Shown here one piece after another: positions 10,283 to 22,200 of a DNA stretch of 64,000 nt. A model generated the notes under the pieces. The model was not told the origin of the DNA. It was given only the letters and a program-made list of their open reading frames with translations, and ran no database searches. Made by a program: the position numbers and the translations under genes. How positions within the stretch are numbered: the stretch's first letter is position 1; every line of letters starts with the position of its first letter. Origin of the DNA: Capitulum mitella (taxonomy: Eukaryota > Arthropoda > Thecostraca > Pollicipedomorpha > Pollicipedidae); NCBI GenBank assembly GCA_030062745.1, contig CP099839.1:29883451-29947450 (forward strand). The letters are read 5' to 3'.

Positions 10283-13200
10283 CTAGTGGCCGAATAAATT
10301 CTGCTGCGTCTCGTCGTTTTCGAACTCCGAGTAGGCGTCATTCAGCTCCATGAAGATCAGCTTGGCCATCTTCTCGTTCTCCGAGCCGGTTTGCTGCGAA
10401 AGGGCGCACCGGGGTCGTGACTGTAAAGCCGCTTATGACAGGCGGTAGGGAGCGGCGCGCAAACGTCACCCATTACGGAATCGGATGCCACCTATCCCAT
10501 CCCAGTCTGTGGCGCGCCTATGGCAGACGTCTGCACTGATCCCTGCACATTCAGGGGCGGGAAAAATCGACCATACCGAGCCGGAGCCCCATGGCCGAGT
10601 TCCGGCCACAGACACGGCGTGACGCGACAAGCCATGGTGTCACCGTGGTTTCCTGTATCTCCCCGCCACGTCGACGGCCGGTGGTCAGGAGTACGCCCAC
10701 GCAGGGATGGCCGTACTGGGGCCAAACTAGCGAACCAAACCGTCGAACTCACCAAACCAGCCGCGTGGGGCGCATGAGGCACGAAGAACAAGACTCGCTA
10801 AGCTATGGTGATTCGACATTCATGCGAATGGTGACAACCTGGCGCCCGTTGAAACGTAACGAAACATGGATACTCATAACAGTTCCAGCACCAGCATCCA
10901 TGATGTCACCTCTCTTCTTCCATAGTTCATCACGCTAACGGCGGGAGGGGGCAGGCGATGTCAATGCCAAGCAACCCCCCCCGCCAGCATTCATCAATGT
11001 GATCGTGCGAGCGCGGCCAGGTGTGAAGCCGGCAGCCTCGCCAGAACTGCTCTGGCCCGCAGCGCTCGTCCAGTTCGGACGGACCGCCCGACAAGACCCG
11101 CTCACCTTGTCCGGATGGACGGCCAGACAGGCCTTGCGGTACATCTTCTTGACGTGGGCGGGCGTGACTAGCTGGTTCATCTGGCACTCCTGCCAGCGGC
11201 AGCCGCTCCAGATCACCTTGTGCATACTGCAGAGCAGCGCCCGCACGTTGCGCTGCTTGCCCTCGGTCCACTCCAGCACCTGCCCACCGAGGGGGGACAC
11301 ACCGGTTATCAGGCACAGGCACGACGCGTATGGCAGCAATTCTCGCGACTCCGCGTATCGTGAGTCCAGGAGACAGCGCTCGAAGAGATTACGTTCGTCA
11401 CTCCAGAAGGCACGCACACACGAGCGAGACACGACGTTCAGTTGTCTGAGCGAGGTACCGATGCGTGTTTGAGGAAACGGGCTTCTTGCGAATGCAGAAC
11501 CATGATTTCTCACATTTACGAGGTCTCGAATGTTCTACATTTAGAACCGCGTACTTTTAGCTTGTCCGGATCCATTTCCTTCGCCATCTCGGCCTTTTTC
11601 ATTTCGTTGATCGTCTTCGGGCCGGTGTCCTGTTTGGGGGTGAAGTTGAAGCCTTGTGATCCCAGGAGGTCTCCAAACGTATCGTCAGACACCTTTTGGC
11701 GGCCACCTGTCCCCGTTCCTGGAAAAGATGGCAACTAATTACCAGAAACGAAGGTAAATACCTACGTAACGCACCACATCGACGTAAACCACACCACGAA
11801 GGAAACGCAAGGAACTGACCGCAACGCATTCTTCATCCATGTTCACCGTGTGACAAACAATAATAGTACGTGGGTTTCCACACGGAGTTCCCGGATGTGA
11901 TTACGCTATTACACAACGTACCTTACGGCCGACGCGAAGCCTGGAACTCAGCATACGCTTCATGATTCAGCTGACTCATCTGGCACCCCTGCGCTCTACA
12001 CACATCCGTGTGGCAACATCATGGCAATACCTTCCAACGCACAAAAAAAACGCAACGCTGGGAATGGTGACAAACGAAGTAATTGAGCCTGCTTCACTAT
12101 GCCCCCCCCCCCCCTCCACCGCAAACCCAGCCCGACCCGCACGTCACCTCTGTCCGCACACTCACCGTTATCCTTGCCGATGGAGGCGAAGTGGCTGCTG
12201 GAGTAGTTGGGCCGGGCGGCCGGCGGCGGGCCGGCCCGGGCTGGTTGGCCGTTGGCGGCAGCGGCGGCCGGCGGCGGGCGGACCGCGCCGCCGGCCGCGT
12301 GGTGTGGTGAGCCGGCCGGCGACGGCTGGCTCCAGGCCGTCTGCGACCGGCCGCCGCCGCCGCCACCGACGCCAAGGTTACCTGCACAGCAAGTCAGCGG
12401 CTCAGACGGCGATACGCGTCACCACGACCCAGCCGCAGCATCGACCTAAATATACATTGGACGACAATGACGCGACCAATCAGCAGGAGAGCCAGCCAGC
12501 TGCAGCAATAGGCTATCTGATCATTGAGGGCGTGATCGAGTGAGAACGAACCGCACACCAGTCAAAACAGGTGCAGAGAATTTAGAGGTGTGCATGCACA
12601 AAGTCGTTCACCCAGTCAGCGGAATGCAGACATTTCCGAAAATTGGTTGCCATACCGATACCGAAATCAGTTACGACCGCCACCGGCACCAAGTCGCTGA
12701 GCCTCCGCAACCTGCACCAGACACACAGACTCCCGCCCGGAACGACCCAGGAAGACATCAAGCCCAAGCCCCGCCGTCGTCTCACCGAGGTCGGCGAACG
12801 GGTCGCGCGGCCCGGCCGGCCGTTCGCCGCCGCTGCGCAGGTTCGGCTGCGAGGCGTTGCGGTGCATGGGCGCGGCGGGCGCGGCCAGCGTGCTGCCCCA
12901 GTCGCCCATCAGGTCGGCGTCGGCCACCGCCTGACGGAAGCTGCCCGTGCTGGATGACTGGTGCAGCGGCGACGCCTGCGGGCACGGCAGGCCAGCACGG
13001 CTGAGGCCTTGCGTTGCGTAATTCGTTCATAGACGCGGCTGCTCAGTCCGGGAGGCTCCGGCGACCCGGATGTCCGAGCGCGCACACAGCGTGCCGCAGC
13101 GTGATCCCTGAGAACACTGGAAGACGCGGACACGCCAACTCTGGGAAGATGTCCGTTACGGCACGACCAAACGCACGGCCACGCTGCGCCCGTCTCACCT

Positions 13201-16200
13201 GCGGCGGCGGCGCCAAATTCGCCGCCGAAGAGTTCAGTCCGAACGGGTCGAACAGCGCGTCCGTGGCCGCCGAGGCGGCGGACGGCCGAGCCGGCTCCGG
13301 AGCCGACCCGGCGCCGAACAGCAGGTCGACATTGGATGGCGGCGGCGCGGCGCGCGGCGGCTGCCCGGCCGGCGCCGTCTCGTCCAGGCCCAGCAGGTCA
13401 ACGCCCTGGCTGAGCTGGTCGGCGGGCGGCGGCGGCGGCGGCGGCGCGGGCGCCGACTCTGTGGAGGTGCCCAGGTCCAGCAGGGTGGACTCGGCGGGCC
13501 GGCGGCGCGGCGGCAGCTCGGGCGGCTCCTCGTCGTCAGACACCTCGGCCGGCGCCGACACCTGGCGGCCGTTCGGACGGCTCAGTCAGTCCGCGCCATT
13601 GGTACGAACACGCCTCACGAGTACCACACGGATGTAAAGACGCCACCCGCCAAGGCGGCGCAAACATGCTGGTGGCCATCCGAGTTACTGCCATCTCCAC
13701 AAAGTCGACCCAGTCCAGTCATTTCACCACCCACTGAAGGCGAATCGGCGACAGAGAAACGACTTCGGCAGTCATAGCACCCCCGGACGTCCGACTGGCG
13801 GTGCCGTTACCTGCTCCGGACTCTGCCAGCTGAGGCTCGAGATGAGGTCACCAGCCGGCGGCCGACGCTGCTGCCCAGGGCTGGCCGACGAGCCGCCGCC
13901 GCCGCCGCCCGCCGGCGGAGGGGGCCGGGCCGGAGGCGGCGGCCGGGCCGGACGGCCCAGAGCCATCTCCCGGACCTCGGCTGGAAACAGGACGGTCCCG
14001 TCACAACTCACTCCGGCGTGGGCAGCCATAGAGGACCACTTCAAAAACCTTCACCGTAATCCAGGCCGCAAGCCGATGCAGTTGTTTCGTCGTCACATCG
14101 AATCCAATTTTCTCTCCGTAAAGCTGGGTAGGTACTCGTATTGATAACACCACGAGTATGGAACAACCAGGGCGTCTGCACCACGAACAAGTCACAAATC
14201 ATCTCCCAGATCGCGACCGAGCGTCACCCCCTCCCCCGGCACTGACCGAACCGGTCGAGCGTCTCCTCCATCTCGACGCGGGTCGAGAAGAGCACGTCGG
14301 GAGAGTTGGCCGCCGGCGTGGCACCGCTCCACGGCAGCGGGAAGCGCGACTGCTTCTCCGTGTCCGACACGAACACGTTCACCGTGGCGACGAACTGCGG
14401 CGGGTAGCGGTCCGGCTCCGTGACGTCATCCAGCTCGGCCCTGCGCGGCGGACGCCGTCAGACGCTGGGGTGGGCTGGACGCGCAGCACGGGGCGGAACA
14501 GTGACGGGCACAGGCCACCGACCGGCCGACACCGGCAGGACGCTTCGACGTCCGGGCCGAAGACAAGTAGCAATGGCACGGCTCAAACAAAAAATATGAC
14601 ACAACAGCATCGCCAACAACTGCGACCCACCAATACTGCATGGCTCACGGCATTAGCAAAAGAGAAAGAAAACTAGACACACCAACAAGTCAGATGTGGA
14701 ACAAAAGACCAGCCAATTCAGGCTATAAGACTCATCGGAAACAACCCATGCACCAGTTCAACAGTGTTCCCAGACGGCACCAAAGTTGCGCAACGACCAC
14801 AGCGCAGCGGCGAACCCACCTAGTGAAGCGCAGGCTGGTGTCCTCCTCGTCGACGAAGCCGGTGTGGAACTGTAGCTGGGCGATTCTGACGCCGGTGACC
14901 CTGCCCATGACCCGGCGGGCGTGGTACACCACCACCGTGACGTCGCCGCACAGGCTCAGGTTCACCGGCAGCACCACCTGGCGGCCAGACGGGTCATTCT
15001 CACACGTCCCGGCCGCCCACCGGCCGGCGGCCAGACGAGACCAGACAGGGCCACGACTTCGGCAGCGTCGGTCCAGAATACCAAATGGCAAAGCTGGAAG
15101 CACTATGGCTGTGAAAGGTTCCGTGACGCGCTGTCAGAAGTTTGCTGAGCTGCCCCACCTCATCAGATTCGAGTCTAACGGCGACTGCCCGGTCTAAGAT
15201 CCGGTCCAGGTAACTCCCGCCGACGACGGCAGGCGCCGGCCCATACCGCCGGGTACCGGGCGAAGGACCTGCCTTGCGGTCGGCCGGGTTGAAGTGTCGG
15301 ATGTTCTCGTAGTCCTGCAAGGTGCTGACGATGATCTCGCCTCCCTGCCAGATCTCGACGTACGGCCGGCAGCCGTCCCTGCGGCGGCACGGGACGCGTG
15401 TCACACGCCGGCGCCAGGCCTGCCCTGTTTCACTCGCCAGTCGGCCCGTTATTGTCCGATTATCCGATTCATAGCACTCCGTCCCCAACGACCTTGTGGG
15501 GCACGGCATAGGCTGATATGGGACGCTACCGGCGGCGCGCAGTCGACCATTTATGCGTGGCTAGAGGCATTGCTTGAATATGGGAGCATACCAGAACAAA
15601 CCAGAACAACGTCACAAACTGCAATATTTTGGCCGTGTTCTTATTCCAAAGATGACATACACAAAAACAAAAACAAAAAAGAAAATTAACTCTCTGTGCC
15701 AATGCGTCAAAAGCAAAGAAAAACAAAAGATGGTCTCTTACGACTGTTTCTCATGAATGTCACAGAAACAACGATTAAACAAAACAATTTTCCAAATTGC
15801 AATGCGAGGTTATTACAGTCCCATTGCACAAAAACGCGCACTAGCAGCGGGGTGAATGCGAAAGCGATGAGAATGCACTCCCACCATAGGCGCAGTCCGT
15901 TCGGCACTACAGCACAGTCTAGCCAAGTCTAGACTCTACGAAGTCTAGCGCTGCCGCACGCCGCTGGCACTGATGAGGATGAGTCAATCACGGCACGCAA
16001 GCGGACCGCGACGTGACGCCAGGCGACATCAAGGGAAGCACAGCAGCATGGAGTGGCGCCAAGCGACATCACGGGAAGCGCAGCGGTATGGCGACGATTG
16101 GGCGCCGTGAGGCCATTATCATGGGCTACCGTGTTGAGGCGACGTAAAACGGCAAGCCCCTCAACTTCGATCAAGGTCAAGGCGCGACCTTAAAGCGCGT

Positions 16201-19200
16201 CGTGGACGGGTCTACCATTCGGTCTTGATATCACAACTATCCATCCACGCAAGGTCCCCACACGGCAGAGACAAACGGAAACTTTCACTACAAAGAACGA
16301 CAAACGACGCTGTTAGTCAAACAACGCCAACCACGCAACGACCAGTACCGCAAGCCACGCAGCACAGTGTTAAGGCCTGCGCTCGGCCCAAAACATGACG
16401 TGCTTGACCCACACCGGACGCCACACCGCAACAGTCCGGCAAAACACGCCGTACAACGCTTGAGGCTGTGCGACGACTCTGCTGCTCTCACACGCCGAGC
16501 GACATTCCCGCCGCACGGCATACGGTCGTGCGGCGCCCGTACCATGTGCCGTGCAACCGAACTGGCACAGCGCCGCAGACAGCAAACGCAACAGCGCCGA
16601 CCGGGGCGAGCGCTGCGCGCGGGCCGGGCGGCAGCGCGCGCAACAGAACGGGACGACCCACGTGCTCGGAAACCCACAGCACAGCACGGGGAAGCTCCGC
16701 GGGCGGCGCCGCTCGGCGTCCACAGAGGCGGCTGGCGCAGCGGCGGGACGCATGGCGCAGGCCCACCGCGCCGCGCGGCTCGACACTCACGAGTGGATGT
16801 GCTCGGCATAGGCAAGCTCCTCGTAGAGTGCCGGGCTCATGTACTCGAACGGGTGTCCCTCGATACTGGACCAGAAGGCGGCCAGGAAGCGGCTGCCGGC
16901 CAGGCCAGACGGCCGCCGCCGACCGCTGTACTGACCGACTCGGCCCGGCCGGGCCCTCGGCGGACACCGCCGCCGCCGTCACGCGCTCCTCATGCTCTGA
17001 GACCGCCATGCTCCACGGCGCGGCGCAGACATTCATCGGGGACCGCTCAGACGTGGCGGTACCCAGCCGGACTGACGCAACGGACGAGCTGACTCTACCT
17101 GGCCAGCTGGCCATCTCCAGCAAAAACCGCATGTCCCGACGAGCGCATAGGTGGCAAGGAAAAGCGTCATGCATGCGGTGGCCAGCACGTGTACTTTCAG
17201 CGTGACGAACTTTTTCTAGCCCGTCTCACCCCCGCATCATCAGCATGACGAAGTGAAGCGACACTTAAGACAGTTCATAAACGCAAACAAATTGCAGCCT
17301 CATCGAACTACCAAAGCTGATCAGGAGCGCCTTTTTAATTCCCCGGTACACAGAGACACGACTATCCGCACGCAGCGTGAACTGACGCCATAACCGAGCA
17401 TTCCCGGCCACCGGCGCCAACCAGAGTCGACCTGAACACGCCGCGAGCCAGGCCGCCCTCACCTGAGCTTGGTGAACAGCGGCACCGGCTGCAGGGTGAT
17501 GGAGGTCAGGGTGACCGGCTGCAGGTGCGGCAGCTTCGGTTGCGGCCCCACCATCATGCGCTGCATGTAGTCCAGGTACCTGCGGCAGCCGAGAGGTCGC
17601 ACCGTCGGCAAAACAGACTGGATCACTGCGTCAACGGCGGACTTCAGACGGCAGAGGGCGCGCAGCCGTCGCCAGGGTAGTCATCCGCGGGCAGGCAGTG
17701 GGTGGAGTCGCCGTCGTCAGGGGTGGGTAGCCGTCATCAGAGGGTGGGCCACAGACGTCAGGGGTAGGTCTCCATCGTGTCAGGGGTGGGAAGCCATCGC
17801 CAGAGGTTGTGGCGCTGGGGTAGATTGCCAGCGTTCATCAGAGCCGTGATCGAAGACCAGCGTCCTTCGATACAGTTTAGGCGCGGTGACTGCGCATGTG
17901 CGGGCACTTTGTGCAGGACCCTCCTGGTAGTCAGGGGACCGCCATGATTTGGCTCAATAACCAGCACCCTACGGGTGGGCAGCAACTGCCGGCCCACTAC
18001 TCCGACAATCACAGGCCAATTTATGTTAAACGACAGGGAGTGGGACCGCCTGCGCATATACAAACAATCCCAGTCCGGCGCACTTTCAGCCAGCACAAAC
18101 AAACGTAACGGTTTGGGGCATCATCATTCAGTAATTCGCACTTATCAACCAATAAAGCTGGCAACGTTTACTAATGACTCAAAAGTACAGACTCTCCGAA
18201 CTGAGAGCATGACCCTTGCTGCCATGGTCCAAGCCTGCGACCCCTCCTACCCTGTCCAGGGTCCAGGTCATTAACCCCTGTTGGCCTGCCCAGGGTCACG
18301 GAATGTGACCTCTGCTGACCCGCCCAGGGTCCGGGTCTGTGACCCTGCTGACCTGTACAGGGTCCGGGACTATGACCTCTGCTGACCTGCCCAAGATCCG
18401 GGTCTGTGATCCCTGCGGACCTGCCCAGGGTCCGGGACTGTGATCTCTGCTGACCTGTACAGGGTCCGGGACTGTGTCCCCTGCTGGCCTGCCCAGGGTC
18501 CAGGCCACTAACCCCTGCTGACGTGGCTGGGGCCCAGGGCTGTGACCTTTGCTGACCTGAGCTGAGAAGGCGTCAGGCCGGGCGGACACCGTTTTACGGC
18601 GAACAGGTTCAGGCCCTGCTCCGGCGACGAGAAGAACTGGGCGTACATCAGCAGCGACGCCACCAGCGTGGCCGACGTGGCCTTTCCGTCCTGAAACGGC
18701 GGCGACAACTCGTGCTGAAACGCAGAGCCTTGACGCAGTCTACATCAACCACGACTAAGGTCATTTCAGGAAACTTTCAGCTACACCAAGCACGTGGATT
18801 CCATCTGAACCCGTCATCACAGACACATTTTCTAGGTCGACCAAGTGCAAGGCAAGATAAACAAACGACACGCATTATCGGCCGCCCGGGCCCAATCTCC
18901 GGCGGTCTTACGATGCAGTGAACGGCGCAGACGTTCTTGGGGTCCTTGCTCAGGTAGGCGTGCATGTCCTGGCAGAGCCAGTACAGCGTGAAGACGGTGG
19001 GCGCCCGGCCCGGGTGGCAGCTCTTGTCCACCACCTGTAAGGACACGCCGCGTCAGACGTCGTCACAGCCCGTCAGTGGTGCTCAACCTTCGCTTCCCCG
19101 ATATGGCAGGCTGGTGTACGTTGTGGGAGCACAAAACCATCCCGGACAGACATCCCGTCTCATTCACATTTCGGGATTCCGTCTGCCCAGTCATAAAGCT

Positions 19201-22200
19201 CATGTTTCCAACCTTCTGGTGTTACTTGCTGCCATCTGACACTGTGCCAGGCCATTTGCATCCAATCGTTTCTGGAGATCTGACCTTGTTGAATCAATGA
19301 TTGCGGTATACAGCAGTCGCTGTCGGGCCAGATTCTGCCAGATGCTATCGATCCAACCAAAATAACTTGCGCCCACTCTAGTCTATCTGTCTCAAACAGC
19401 CCGAGGCCTCATGGCGTTACCATGTCAGACTAACATCGACCCGGCAGTCCCATCTCACCAAACAGCCGCTTATATCGTCCAAATCACCAAACAGCCGCTT
19501 ATAACGACACATCCGGCAAACACCCACTGGGACACATCACCGAAAACAGTCCCACGATGTAACGCTAAGCGGGTCATTATCAACAGCACTTTTACCGCAG
19601 GCTATTTAATGGTTTAGCAAGGTGGCCAGTCGGCGTTGCCCGACTTCACCAGACAACACAAACACAGCGCGCCATACCAGGCGGGCGACAAGCGGGGGTG
19701 GAGGGGGGGCGCCATTGATCCGCCCCCACCAGCGGCTGCGCCGGCCGCCGGCTCCGGTTACCTTCGTGGGGAACTTGGCCGGGTTGTAGGAACGGCCCGA
19801 TATGTTGTAAACACAGTAGTGGCCCGGGTGTCGGCTGTCCAGCAGGGCTGCCGACGGAGGCGGACACGGCCCGGTCAGGCACCAGGACGGCGGACACGCA
19901 GCAGCGCGCACCGCCAATACGCAGATACAGACCGCACGGTCGCACGTGACGCCAGTCATATCGCGGTCTACGGCCACAGCACGATACAAGGACGGGCGAA
20001 AACGAGCGCCGTACTTGCTTATACACGAGCACACTCGCATACAGCTGGGCGGAAAAATCGGATCTCATCATGACAAAATACTCATAAATTTCCGGACGCC
20101 AGCCACGTTTTTTTTTCTCTTGGGGATTAAATTACCCATGCAAAATCTTGCATAGCACGTGCAAAAACACATTTTAAAAATCCGTGGGTTGGTTTCTGGA
20201 TCATAAAACTTCAAGGCTCTTTGAATACCGCCCGGTCATACACACATTCCGACAAACAACGCCCGACAGCCAGCCTTCGCCTTCCAACGTCGCATGCATT
20301 TATTCCAGCGGCATGTCAACGCATTCCTTTCATATGCAAACAAGATCCCACCAAACGGCCAGCAATATCCGACGACCACATGGTGCACTCCCTGTTCCCA
20401 GCTAAACCCGGAGCACAGCCGAGAGGAGAGCGGGAGGGGTAGGAAGCTGGCGGTACCGGCACTGCGCAACGGACCGTCGAAGGGCCGATTGTTGACCGGA
20501 CGCCCCCGCCTCAGCCGGACCGCAAATCCAGCCGACCGGCGATCGCTCCTCGACACAACCCGACCAGGCAAGTGGAAAAACCCGCCCCAAAAGGGAAAAA
20601 CGTTTCGGAAGATCAACCCTGCAAGAAAAGAGTGGAAACACAACCGGTACCAGCACGCTGACATAAATTATGCAGCAGGTCACTAGAACCCCACAAACGT
20701 CCAACCAGTGACGCTACGAATAGGATAAACAATGACGTCACGATGACGGCACGGAGGGGGTTCGTTCCAGCAGCTGTACGTCAGTGCGGCGACCTACCGC
20801 GAACATCGTCTAGGTGGTTCCTGTAGGCCGACTCGATCCCCTCGGCCGGGTACGACATGACGATCAGGCGCGATGTCAGATAGCTGATGTCCAGTTCGCG
20901 GTTCCCGATCGACCTGCCGGCAGCAGGTCACGGTCGAGGTCGCCGATCTCTCAGTCAAGGACGGCCGGCGACCGGTCCACGAACCGACAGCAGAACCGGG
21001 AAGCCGGTGGGGGGGGGGGGGCGGGAAGGTTCGACTTGCCGCGTGCAGTCTCGTTAACCGTTAACTGTTGAGACGAGGAATGCAGGGAAAATTCCCCTGC
21101 GGTGACTCAGAGTCCCGAGAACTGTCGCGTTGCGCTCGAACTCGGGTTCCTGAACCTGAACTCGGGTTCCAAGGGCTGCTGCAAAATCTACTCCGACCTT
21201 GCACGACTGAGAACCGTATAAAGATTAGAACACACAGCTGTTCATGATGCACTCTTTTCAATCCGTTTCTACCGGGTAACGCCTTGACGCCTACCATAAA
21301 ATAAGCCAAAACCTTGATTGGTGATCTGAATGCGCCTGTTATGAAAAACAGAACGAACTCACTGCTGCACAGATTGCATCACGTTCTTGGACGTGTCCAC
21401 GATGTTCTTAAAAAGGCTGCCGGCGCCGCCCTTCAACGACGAGAAGAGGCCACCAGCGGGGGCACCCGGGGCGCCGGCGCCTCCAGCGGCAGCCGCGGCG
21501 GCGGCGGCCGGTTGCGGTGGCGAAGGCCGGGACGGAGAGTTCTGGTGGGCGGGCGGCGGCGGCCGCTGCGCCGGCGCCGGGGCGGCCCGCGCCGGTTGCG
21601 GGCTCCCCTGGGGACCGGCGGCGGCCGACGCTCCGCCTGAGAACCACAGAAGGTGTGCCGTCAGGTTACAGAGTGAGGAGAGCCACAGAGAACGTGTTGT
21701 CAGGTTACAGAGTACAACATTTTGCAATGGCATCTGCATGAACTCGGATGACATTATCCCTTATTGAATTTCGAAGCATCCACTTTCTGAAGGCAAAGGA
21801 ATGTCATCGCTTTCACCTTTACAATCCCTGGAATGACGAAAGACAAATGGCATCAGACTTCCAAGGGTCATTTACGGAGAAACCACATAAACGCGACATG
21901 ATATCGGTGGAAACTATGACATTCTCCAGAGCCATTCTATTTCCCAAACAAGCCTATTAGCCTTGGTTCGTTTTCCGCTGCCATTACCATGCGCTTCCGG
22001 AGCATTCACAGCCATTTTTATCAACCGAGATGCGGAAAGAAACGACGTCTTTTACCAAGACCCAATAAGCGACTCATCATCAGAAGGCCGATGAACATGA
22101 AAAACAAAAGCTAGTAACTTACTACAGCACCACATTCTCCCACGACGCGTACTGGTATCATCGGACGTACCGGCATTGTTCGTGTCGATCCTGACACCCT

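Noticed and set aside
15270-15280. GT donor at AAGGCAG|GTCC for GAK exon 14
   Set aside because: It gives phase 1, and no acceptor of matching phase precedes the conserved Val-Val-Leu-Pro segment; the GC donor fits.
16288-17205. Overlapping frames of 130-245 residues on both strands
   Set aside because: Very GC-rich, stop-poor DNA opens five frames at once. Only the 102-nt block at 16791-16892 has splice sites and a protein-like composition, so only that was kept.
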